Part shown: positions 14,301 to 23,700 of the stretch, piece after piece | Numbering within the stretch: position 1 is the stretch's first letter | Layout of the letters: each line of letters begins with the position of its first letter | Source: Pelodera strongyloides | Lineage: Eukaryota; Nematoda; Chromadorea; Rhabditida; Rhabditidae | Length of the DNA: 64,000 nt | NCBI GenBank assembly: GCA_036852015.1 | Contig: JAANDG010000336.1 | Span: 62,001-126,000 of the forward strand | Direction of reading: 5' to 3' | Notes under the pieces: model-generated | Databases searched by the model: none | Seen by the model: only the letters and a program-made list of their open reading frames with translations | Told to the model about the DNA's origin: nothing | Made by a program: the position numbers and the translations under genes

Positions 14301-15004
14301 CACTGACCATATGGAACTGGTGATGTAGGCATGAGTAGATTTGGTGGGCGTTGGACATTTCCATATATACCATTGCCGTCGATGGCACCACTCGGAGTCG
14401 CAACCATTTCTGAGACTGAACTCGACGCCGTGGTTGTAATCGAAGAAGACTCCCTTAGTGTGGTAGTCACTGTGGGTTTCTCTGTCCCTGTAAAAAAAAT
14501 TAGCTACACAGAGTACTGTACATACATATAAATCCAGATTACACAGCAGAAAATATAAATCCACATTACACAGCAGAAAATACAGAATGAGTCTTGAGTC
14601 TGTGCAAACCAGCAGACCTATTCCCCTTCGACAACTAACATTGTGCAAAATTCGCAATTTCTTCAAAATCTTTTCGTCGCCGATAGTCAAAGAATATTCT
14701 ACTTAATTATCCTGACCAATAAATCTAACCTATTACCCATAGCTCAAAATTGATTAATTTCCCATTCTCCCCTCCCCCGACGATGTGACGTCATTACTAC
14801 CATTACTACGTAATTTCGGGTCTTTTACAGTACACTTCTCTTCTCATGCACATAACAAGGCAAGGATATACTATACATTTTTCGACAACAAAAATACGAC
14901 TCACCAATATTAAAGAAATGTCTCTTTGGGGGTACGGGAGGTTTGGGCGGCTTCTTGGCCACCACGGGCATCTCATCCTTCTCCTTCTTTCGGGAGAAGA
15001 ACAT
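2329..15004 (-). CDS. MYO18: class XVIII unconventional myosin (PDZ-myosin), 3' end not found
   Basis: Multi-exon gene resembling myosin XVIII (MYO18A/Mhcl), an actin-binding, Golgi/membrane-linked myosin thought to lack real motor activity. The start ATG (15004-15002) directly follows a splice acceptor. Exons (high to low): 14905-15004 (Lys-rich, then KKPPKPPVPPKR), 14308-14487 (Ser/Thr-rich), 12949-12998, 12603-12690, 12047-12091 (PDZ loop GDFGFSIRRVQF), 11593-11702 (PDZ, LLPGDQLVQVNGHRVES), 11002-11114 (VRSVPELAEF), 10285-10390, 9803-9950, 9450-9555, 9248-9306, 8838-8968 (P-loop GVSGSGKS), 8316-8442, 7794-7891 (GESSFHVFYY), 6837-6937, 6357-6457, 5777-5929, 5068-5212, 4690-4833 (switch II position LVDVPGSTF), 3993-4085, 3376-3515, about 2986-3068, about 2886-2943, 2705-2774, 2329-2476. 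Codon phase agrees across nearly all joins. Phase implies one missed small exon between 11703 and 12046, and the joins near 2.9-3.0 kb are uncertain. Neck and tail are absent from the window. Confidence 0.9.
3558..3853 (+). mobile_element. tRNA-derived SINE with 9-bp target duplication
   Basis: A tRNA-like head with an A box (GGCGTGGTCAAGTGGCAAGG) and a B box (GGTTCGATCC) at about 3602-3660. A body follows, ending in a pyrimidine-rich CTTTATCTTTATCTTT tail. TACAGTTCT at 3549-3557 and again at 3854-3862 is the target-site duplication. The head fragment is also partly duplicated at 3557-3594. A truncated relative is at 7584-7714. It lies in a myosin intron. Confidence 0.8.
4453..4638. mobile_element. 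MITE, TTAA / AGCGAAATACCGGCCGG family
   Basis: Element of about 186 bp bounded by TTAA, with long imperfect terminal inverted repeats (AGCGAAATACCGGCCGGTTT). It lies in a myosin intron. The TTAA flanks suggest piggyBac-type insertion. The interior is AT-rich with ATTTGCATA octamer-like motifs. Confidence 0.9.
6628..6809. mobile_element. MITE, TTAA / AGCGAAATACCGGCCGG family
   Basis: Diverged copy (CGTCCGG in the left arm, CGGCTGG in the right) with TTAA at each end, in a myosin intron. Confidence 0.88.
7090..7493 (-). mobile_element. hairpin + tRNA-like SINE unit
   Basis: Minus-strand order: two stable hairpins (7425-7493; stems GAAGAGCCC/GGGCTCTTC and AATCGG/CCGATT types), a spacer, then a tRNA-like module (about 7198-7278). 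The module has an A box (TAGCTCAACAGGTAGAGCG), a GTG anticodon-like loop and a B box (GGGTTCGAATCCC). A body ending CTCCTTTATATAATAAG follows. Same unit as the tandem pair at 20978-21706. Acceptor-stem pairing is poor, so it is a SINE and not a working tRNA. Confidence 0.75.
7584..7714 (-). mobile_element. truncated tRNA-derived SINE tail
   Basis: The 3' part of the SINE at 3558-3853 in reverse orientation. It runs from the AAAGATAAAGTGAACCGGG tail to the GGGAAGTCGA motif and lacks the tRNA-like head. Confidence 0.8.
7962..8095. mobile_element. MITE, GAGGCCGTATTCACCAAC family (diverged)
   Basis: Left end AGACCGTATTCACCAACAC and right end GTGTTGGT, with the family's GAGCCCTCCC blocks. The right terminus is eroded. 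It lies in a myosin intron. Confidence 0.75.
8609..8764. mobile_element. MITE, TTAA / AGCGAAATACCGGCCGG family
   Basis: Short copy of about 156 bp with TTAA at both ends and a central deletion, in a myosin intron. Confidence 0.87.
9089..9220. mobile_element. MITE, GAGGCCATATTCACCAC family
   Basis: Element of about 132 bp with ends GAGGCCATATTC / GAATATGGCCTT. The inner palindromic motifs are CCCTCGGGGAAATA and GGGGAATTCCCCATGGGG. It lies in a myosin intron. Confidence 0.87.
10468..10537. repeat. CA-rich microsatellite
   Basis: Imperfect (CA)n with CG and CCCACG interruptions over about 70 bp, in a myosin intron. Confidence 0.85.
11232..11303 (-). tRNA. tRNA-Cys-like gene or pseudogene, anticodon ACA
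   Basis: A 72-nt cloverleaf on the minus strand: 7-bp acceptor (GGGGGTA/TGCCCCC), intact D arm (GCTC..GAGC), and anticodon loop CTACAGA. Normal tRNA-Cys has CTGCAGA there, so the anticodon is ACA instead of GCA. The anticodon stem has one mismatch, the T stem has one mismatch (CACGG/CCGAG), and the discriminator is C. These defects suggest a decaying tRNA-Cys copy. It lies inside a myosin intron on the host strand. Confidence 0.6.
12305..12410. repeat. dispersed repeat ending in AATAAATA-type tail
   Basis: Related to 31260-31395 and 33424-33562. All three contain TTGCTAATCAAC, a TCTTTTCATCAT block, GATGCACA and GGTGTTAT, then run into AATAAATAAAT. A simple-sequence 3' tail is typical of the end of a non-LTR retroelement. 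The parent is not present. Confidence 0.6.
12456..12592. mobile_element. MITE, GAGGCCATATTCACCAC family
   Basis: Inverted-repeat element of about 137 bp in a myosin intron. The right end reads GAATATGGCTGGCCTC, with a small internal duplication of GGC. Confidence 0.85.
13304..13485. mobile_element. MITE, TTAA / AGCGAAATACCGGCCGG family
   Basis: Copy of about 182 bp with TTAA at both ends, in a myosin intron. Confidence 0.9.
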
Positions 15005-15106
15005 CTGAAAGCAATTAGATAATTAGGCAATTAGGGCGATCGATAATTACAAAAAAGAAGAACATCTGAAAGCAATTAGGTAATTAGGTCGATCGATAAT
15101 TGACCT
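15001..15106 (-). repeat. tandem duplication of the myosin splice acceptor and start codon
   Basis: About 48 bp (15001-15048) is repeated at 15058-15105. On the minus strand both copies read ATTGCTTTCAG then ATGTTCTTC. Only the inner copy opens into the long myosin frame. The outer copy reaches an in-frame stop after about 17 codons. Confidence 0.85.
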
Positions 15107-15466
15107 CTGCGGCACATGTCATAAGCAAACATTGAATCTGTATTTTCACCCTTGAATAAAGGTGCACGCTCTTGAAGCGTAAAACAAATTTAAAAATAAT
15201 TACAAAAATATACAAATTAAAGAAGAAAATAAGTAATTTTAGAAAAGAACCTTCGGTACACAAATAGACTTATAAGGAAGATTCCTTCAGTATTATTGAA
15301 ATGTAATTGCTGCTGCACAGAAGGAAGCAAGGAAGAGAGAAAATAAAAACACAAAAATATAGCCAAAGGAAAAAAAAGAAATAAAATATAGTGAATTATT
15401 ATTATTATTATTAGTATACTATTTAAATAATGAAAACACATTTTCAGGGCCCTGTCGCACTACATA

Positions 15467-17014
15467 CAGTGCGTTTCGTAAGTATAAGAACACCCAAAAA
15501 ATTTCGTTTTCGGGCCAAAAATGACAGAAACGCTTCAAATGAGTCACACCATTGGGTTCAGCGTGGAAAACTGGTCTTGTACAGGAAAATTCGGAATAAA
15601 ATATTCAGAATCTCGCCAGAAGGAATTCTTGAACCAAAAGGGTAGTTTTTGCAACTGTTTCATAAGTAAAGGAACACCCGTGAAAATTATAATTTAATTA
15701 AAAATTAAAGTGATAAAGAGCTTGATTGCATAAATTAATTATCGGTAGGTCCTTCTTATCCTGCGTCAAGGTCAAATTCTCGGTGGCGCTTCGAAGAGGC
15801 GCGATTCTGGAGAATTCTGACGTCGCCTGTTCTTCGAGGCGTGAAGCTGATGTTCGACCGTCAAAAAAGTGTGCTTTTGTGCGCAGTTTCCACAAAAATA
15901 CCGCCAAATGAGTTTCGAATGGATTCGCATCTGGAGAACATGCTGGAAAGCTCCATGCGTCCTCCAGATGCTTTGTCTTCTAAACTTCTGAGGATGACTG
16001 ACGTTCATTGACTGTTTTACATTCTGAAGCACAATTCCTGGCAGCGGAAAACCCAGTACAAACACTGTCGAGAACATTCTGGGTGATGACAGTGTCCATC
16101 CGTGTGCCTGGAAACTCCAGATGAGCGCAGCGTTAGCGTTCCCCCCTAGTGGCGCAGGTCATTCTTGGCAATAATGCCAGAATCCTAAAATCGGTGCCCC
16201 AGATGATGTTTTCTGATGAAAGCAACTTCGAATTGAACGTGCCGGATAATGAGAAAAGTTCTGATGCGATCTCCGCCGGTTACTGCAGTTCTTCGACAGG
16301 CTCAGATGATGGAGAAGGATCGGCGATGGTTTGGGGACCTTCCACGCTAACGCCACGCTCATCTGGAGTTTCCAATGATGGATGAACACTGCCAACACTC
16401 AGACTGCGCCCTGCATCGTTTGTACTGGGTTTTCCGCTGCCAGGAATTGTGCTTCAGAATGTAAAACAGTCAATGAACGTCAGTCATCCTCAGAAGTTTA
16501 GAAGACAAAGCATCTGGAGGACGCATGGAGCTTTCCAGCATGTTCTCCAGATGCGAATCCATTCGAAACTCATTTGGCGATATTTTTGTGGAAACTGCGC
16601 ACAAAAGCACACTTTTTCGCCGGTCGAACATCAGCTTCACGCCTCGAAGAACAGGCGACGTCAGAATTCTCCAGAATCGCGCTTCTACGAAGCGCCACAG
16701 AGAATTTGTCCTTGATGCAGGATAAGAAGGACCTACCGATAATTAATTTATGCAATCAAGCTCTTTATCACGTTAATTTTTAATTAAATTATAATTTTCA
16801 CGGGTGTTCCTTTACTTATGAAACAGTTGCAAAAACTACCCTTTTGGTTCAAGAATTCCTTCTGGCGAGATTCTGAATATTTTATTCCGAATTTTCCTGT
16901 ACAAGACCAGTTTTCCACGCTGAACCCAATGGTGTGACTCATTTGAAGCGTTTCTGTCATTTTTGGCCCGAAAACGAAATTTTTTGGGTGTTCTTATACT
17001 CATGAAACGCACTG
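15467..17014. mobile_element. fold-back (snap-back) Tc1/mariner-type element
   Basis: A 1,548-bp element flanked by TA on both sides (15465-15466 and 17015-17016), with CAGTGCGTTTC ends. Two arms of about 590 bp (15467-16056 and 16418-17014) are near-perfect inverted copies around a unique centre of about 360 bp. The centre carries a degraded transposase-like segment (FSDESNFEL at 16209, then GEGSAMVWG at about 16312), as in Tc1 transposases where an FSDE and a MVWG motif lie close together. No intact transposase frame exists, so it is non-autonomous. Confidence 0.85.
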
Positions 17015-20000
17015 TAGATCAACAGAAGAAATTGGAAAATATTTTTGTGGTGTACAATAGTGCTGACTAAAAAAGGTTAAAGGTTTAGCCAATACCAATA
17101 CCAACTTTCACAGACCATTTGAAATAAACCTTATGAGAGGCATGCCACATGTGAAAAATGCAAAAATACGTAAATCGAGTGAGAAAAACACGAGCCAGAC
17201 AGGAAAGTGTAAGTTTCAAGAATCACGGGAATAACGACAATGAACAAGAAAAGCAGTGACAATTAGGAGATAACAGTCACTATGTTAAAGTTAAAAGATC
17301 ACAAATTCATAGAGACAGGCTTTATATACAATACAAGTTAGCATCAACACCAACAGCATACATAGCACCTAGAGTTGCGAAAATTCTTACAAACATCATA
17401 CGTTCAAATTCAAAAATGCAAGTTCTGGTTGTGCTTGCTGGAGCATTCAGTACCCATACGGCCAGAACCCAAACAAACTAAATAAGAAACAAGACTAGAG
17501 ACAAATAAGACACTAAACACCGCACAGTGATGAAAGGAAAGCGCAGCGGACGACCAACACACAAAGGAATAGAAACATCTAAATCTAACACTCTGTAAGT
17601 AATCGTAATGGTAAAGAATAACATGAATGAACAGTTTTAGAGCTACCTAATAGTCACATATAACATACGATAATATCAGGGAACAAAAAAAATACAATCT
17701 GTCTAGTTACCGTAGTGGTCTCATATAGGCAGAAAATTAGAAAAACATTTTTGAATCAGTTCCTTTCAAAAAAGGGTGTCATATCTCATCAATACATACA
17801 CACCAAGCACACAATATGCAAATAATGTTGGGCTGGTATGATAGCAATACTGCGCAGTTTGCATAGGAAACAGCAAGGTGTGAGAGAAACAGATAAATAT
17901 AGAACGAGGCTAGAGAGACTGATAGAGAGACTGGTGACTCAGAGGGTTCGGAGCCAGCTCGAGGGAACAGGCAAAACCAGGAGACCCAGAGTGAGAAGGC
18001 AAAAACTCAAGGACATAACGGAGTCCGACAAGAGGTTCAAAATGCAAGTACTGTACACAAAAGAGAGGATGCTGAGAAAGAAAGACGTGATAGAGTACGA
18101 CAACGAAGAGGTAGCAGACATGGGGAGCGAGTGAGAGTCACAGCCACCCGCAGGCCTGTCTGAATGTCCACACAAGCCACGCGAAAATCACATAAAACTG
18201 ACCAGTTGCGATCCGGAAAACAAATATATGGATGAATCGTTGGAGGAGGAGGTCCGCGCAAATACATACCGATTAGATGATTAGATGTACTCAGAAGCAA
18301 GCACTTACAACTAACTAAATTTATATAGTTCTCACACATTAATAGGTTAAAAATCAAAAAGATTCATTGTTACTATATGCAGACAAGAAGTATTGTTGTA
18401 TGTAGACGACTGATTGTGAGAAAACTTTACGGGAGAAGCTAGAAAATGTGCGTGAGGTGAAGAAATATGCAGTAGTGCAGAAGTTCTATTATGCTACGCC
18501 GGCCTCCTGACCCTGACATAGTTTTTACTAATTTACTATTACGAATTACGATTAATTCTCCAAGGGTTGCAGAAAAGTGCACAACAAAGAAATCAACCAA
18601 TAATTTGCCTCCTACAGAAAGATAAGTCGCCTAAGGAGGGCCTATCTAAAAGTTGAATTGTTGAATCCAAGTATACAAAAACAAACAAACAAACAAACAA
18701 GAAATCCTTAACAAAAACCTCTCCACACCGTATTTCAAAAAAATCCTAAATCATAGAAAATCTGAAAATCTATGAATGTCCCTAAAAGGGGGCCTCCCAG
18801 TGTTCCCCTATAGACACCCCCGAGAAAGAGAACACAAAATAAACAAACATCGATCGGATGATGAAAAAAGGACTGAACGAGAGAAGTGAACAACCCAAAG
18901 CATATCAACTATGTGGTTTCAAAACAAAGAGAAAGTATAGTGTGAGTGGTGAGAGTCAAAGAGTTACAGTAGAAATCTGACAATTACGCTAAATATGACA
19001 TGGTAATAATTACACGTCGCATATATTGCTAGGCTACGAATGTGTGTTACCTAAATGGTTTTACTAGAAATCTGACGATTATATTACTAAAGCATCCCGT
19101 AGTAATTAAGTCAGATACATTTGATCCGGCAAACAAAACATAACTTCCAAAACGCTAGTGTAGCGTGTATTTGTATTACCTTACCTACATACTCATAATT
19201 ACAACCAACTACTTTTTCAAGTAGCAATAACTAAAGAATGCAAAACTCCACGAACAGCAAATATTCACCAGAAAATGACGGGCATAAAAACTTAAAAAAT
19301 GCGATAAAAAGTGTGTTTCCAAGGGAAAAATATAGATAGCAAAGATAACAGCCAAAGATTACAACGAAACTGCATACCTCTACGCAACGGTACAACCCAG
19401 TTACTATAAAATGACATGTGTGGGTTAACAGAAGTCAATAGAACATAACCATAAAAAAACTTCACTTACCATTTCGAAGTTCTCCCAATCCTTCTTTAAC
19501 AGCTTCCCACAAAAAAACACAACACCGATTTCTTTTCTGAAACTTAATTAGTTCACTCTGAATAAGGAAAGATAATAATAAACCAGAATTTATATTCACG
19601 CGCTATTCCCAATAGTACTACAAAACGTAATTTTTAGTCAGACAAGAAGGATGTAAAGGGTTAATAACCAAAGGTGTCACACAAAAAAAGACAAAACACC
19701 GATTTGAATATAACTAATCTTTATTATTATAAAAGATATATCACAGGAAACCACAACGGAAACGAAAATTAATACAGTACTTTGTAATAGGCTAGGAATA
19801 AATTGAAAGAAACACTGATTCTTGTCTTGATTATGGTATACTATCTGAACAGACGTTTAAAAGGTATATGTGACAATTAAACTTACTGGAGCTAGATAAA
19901 ATTGAAAATCCGAAATTTGTAAATATCTTAAAAGTCGAAATTCAAAAACAATAACAAATTCACACGCACGATCATCACGACTACATTTACAGTAATTATA

Positions 20001-20448
20001 ATTATGTGGTATTTTGGTTATCACAAACTGTACTGTACATCCAACTATCAACATTTTACATAGAACGAATAAATAAATAAATAGTATAATTATGATTATT
20101 ATTGCAAATAGATACACACACAAACTACGGTCGCATCTTAACCTCCTAAGACTGGAGGAAAGAAATATAAATATAAAAATACTGACAGTTCACCACTGAA
20201 TTTCATTATAGCACTCACTGGGGTGGGGGTCAAAGGCAAAGTTTACAATCGCAATTTATCAGCAAAAATCTGAAATAATTATAAAAAAAACACTATTAAC
20301 AATAAGTATATAAACACATCAATCTAGTCTAACTAATCATCCAACGGAAGGAAACTTAGGAAACGCAAACAAGGTGGATATTGTAAAAACACCAACGTTT
20401 TACATTCAGTCACAACTAGTTCATTGACAGAAAATAAAATGTTCAGCT

Positions 20449-20598
20449 CAAGCGGTATCGCACGTGGTTTGTGAAACGTATTCTGGGCAACTACATTCTC
20501 ATGTATATTAAAAGCTGCAACCTTTCGGCTCCTCACAAAAGACTTGCACATGGAATTATCCGCCATGGGCACGAAAACCACACATCATACCGCTTTAA
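20449..20598. mobile_element. degenerate palindromic MITE (GGTATNNCACGTGGTTTT type)
   Basis: Left arm AAGCGGTATCGCACGTGGTTTG and right arm AAAACCACACATCATACCGCTTTAA are inverted relatives. A similar pair lies at 61578-61738, and a half copy near 55695-55730. It sits just downstream of the VPS26 stop and may overlap its 3' UTR. Confidence 0.6.
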
Positions 20599-20702
20599 TC
20601 CCAATTCAAATTCAGAATAAATTAATAAATGAAAGCATAAAAGTAAAGTAACTAATCTTTACGGTGCACAGCGACAGCGAGTACTGGTTCCGCAAGACGA
20701 CA

Positions 20703-23700
20703 CTATGCTTCTTGAACAGGTGGTTCTTGTTCATGCAGGCTTGGTGTCTGACTGACAACCTTCTGCGGACTGTCTTCTCTATTCTCGTCGCAGCCAGTCT
20801 CTTTCTGGTCTCCCTCTTCTATCTCAGTGTGCTCCCCATTCTCAACTACCACCGAGTCCGCAACTCGCCGTGGAATTCGGTCCGCTTTCCTCCACAGTGT
20901 CACTTCCTAAAAGGGAATTTTTTGAAAATCCAGACCAGGGAAAATTATATTATACATAATAACATATTTATAAATTACCAGCCGTTCGAAGAGCCCTGCG
21001 GGCTCTTCTCCTTTTTTTTGTTATTGCAATTGCTCTTCTATCTCCTATAAGATCCTCCTCCCATAAGCTAGCATAGCTCAACAGGTAGAGCGTTGGACTG
21101 TGAATCGAGAGATTGTGGGCTGCTGTGGGTTCGAATCCCGAATCCCGACAGCGGCAATGATTTTGTATGCTCTTTCGATCGAAGAATTTTCTTTATGAAG
21201 GGATTTCGTTGTGCACATAAAAACAAACCCGTGACAAACTCTTCTCCTTTATATAATAAGACCAGCCGTTCGAAGAGCCCTACGGGCTCTTCTCCGACTG
21301 GAGGAATCGGCCTTCGGCCGATTGTTTCCCTATTTAAAAAAAGGATTGCTACAATTTAAAAAGTTAACTCTCGTCTCTTTCTCCTTCCAAACATTCACAC
21401 GTCTCTGATTGTGGAAACGTATAATAATCAGTTTGGATCTCCACTCGACTAATGCTCTACCATGCAAATTTGCCATTGAAGGTGCTGTATGTAGGGCAGA
21501 GGATTATCCTTGTGATAAGCTAGTATAGCTCAACAGGTAGAGCGTTGGACTATGAATCGAGAGGTGTTGTGCTCTGCTGTGGGTTCGAATCTCGCCAGCG
21601 GCAAAGATTTTGTATGCTCTTTGCCAATAGAAAATTTTCTTTATGAAAAGATTTCGTTATGTTCACACAAACAAAAAAGTAAACTCTTCTCCTTTATATA
21701 ATAAGATAACAATTGTACATAACTGAAACCGTATTGCACACTATCAGGTTCCCAATGCGAAACAGTTTAGCATCGCGGGCGCGGCAAGCAAAGCCCATTT
21801 TTTTGTCCATTAGTAATCCCATTCCTTACCTGTTGCTTGAAGTAACGTCTGTCCTCTTCGTCTACCAAAACCAGATTGAGAAAGTATTTCACTGAGAACT
21901 TCTTGCTCACATCCCGCATTGTCGGTGTCAGATCATAGCCAGCCAGAAAGAGTCGGATCGGAATTGATTCACCTAAACAATCATCATGAAGACTGAAGAA
22001 TGGTAGAAACCCGCCGCAAAAAGGCACACAGTCTTACACATATGCAAAGGATTGATTTAAGGCCTGAAGCAGAAGCGTGGCGTGGACTCATCACAGACAA
22101 GTCCTTGCGAAACGAACTTTATATTTTCATGTGTACGCGCACACTGATAATCTTGAAAGTCGCGATGCCACAAACAACCTTCAAAAGTCCAAATATAGGA
22201 ATTATATTGCGCATCGTCATATATGAAGGAATAGAAAGACAATTCTTAAACATTCATTCTACACAGAAGACCATGTATATCAAAATCAACACAATACCTC
22301 GAACAGGAGCCCCGTCCATGATTTCGAACTTTGCAAGGATTTCGCTTTCGTTGAACACATTCGGACCGGACCCAACGGATTCCTAGGATACAAAAATACT
22401 TTCGGAAATAACACTATGAAACTATAAAAGCAAAGGAGTGCACCAATTTGGTCATTTGTGTTATAGGATATAGGATGTAAAGAAAGATAAGTGCACGTGA
22501 ACACAGTTTTATATCTGTGAAAAGATGTAGGTGCAATTTAAAATTTGTGTTATTTGCGTCAATAACTATAGAAATAAGAAATGTAAGAGACAGACAGTAA
22601 TAACTAATAACAAAATACGAAGTTACGAATTATATGATCAGCCAAAGATAAACACAATGAAGTATGTACTCACTTTCTTGATAATCGTCAGTTCCATGTA
22701 CTTGATCTTTATTCGCACCAACAGGAAATAGATTTTGCCAACAATAACGTCACGGAGATGATATCTAAAGTTTTGAAATAAACCAAACTCTTAGTAAATT
22801 AAACGCAAATAAATTAGCTTTCATAACTTTTTCTCATCATTAGACACATTTAGAGCTCAACATCAGGAATAAGGCTGTGCGTTATCCAGAAATAAGTCAC
22901 TCAAACGTAGAATAAAAATTTGATTCTAACGAAAAAAAACATTCATAAAGCTGTCAGTTACTACTTTTTTAATGGCCACAAATGGAATGAATGTACATGC
23001 AAAGGTCCTCGAGAGGCATTACCTTGATTGATAAATCTCTAATTATAAATAATAATACGACTGAAGATCTAACGAATACAGTTATTAAATAAAAAACGGA
23101 CTCACTTGCTCTTGTTATATTCGAACTCAATGTGAAGACAATCCTCAATTCCAACCTGAAAATCATATCAAAAGTGATAATTAATCACGACCAAACAAAA
23201 AAAGAAGCCTTTTCTCCCAGATGTTTTCGAGCCACCACACTAATTGAATAGCTTCCATAACGCGAATGATAAATTATTGGAAAATTAATATTATTGTAAC
23301 TTGTAACGTAAAATACAGTCTACAAAACAATAACATACCTCCATTTTAATATTATTCGACGTGTCTGGATAACTGCTCAGTGTGTGCACAATGATATCCA
23401 TCTCGCGAATAATATCCGTAAGTCGCCGGACAATGGTCACCCGTAAAAAGTACCTAAAATAGAAAAACATTAGAACGAGCTACTTAATTATTGTGAATCC
23501 CTGTCAAACAATGTTGCGCACACGCATAAATGTAGGAATATTTTGCACACGCTTAGTATATCTTTTGAAACGTAGGTGGAACTGCACTTCCTATGTATTT
23601 ATGACCTAAATGAGCTCGAGAGTCACGAGTCATGAGAGCTTATTCTAATTATACTCATTTGCATATACATGCAGTCATCCAGAAGAAGTTTCAAGACCGG

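Larger units (their letters stand above)
15005..20702. other. intergenic region between VPS26 and myosin XVIII
   Basis: No exon chain could be supported in about 5.7 kb. It holds the fold-back element at 15467-17014 and AT-rich sequence. Open frames here, such as the basic stretch at 17838-18134, have no splice context or family resemblance. Promoter elements for the myosin gene must lie near 15.1 kb but I see no clear motif. Confidence 0.5.

Noticed and set aside
15772..16783. Several 60-101-residue open frames in mirrored pairs
   Set aside because: They are the same arm sequence of the fold-back element read in both directions, not genes.
17838..18134. Arg/Lys/Glu-rich 98-residue open frame
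   Set aside because: No splice context, no family resemblance, and composition is explained by purine-rich DNA (AGAGAGA-type). Could be non-coding sequence upstream of the myosin gene.
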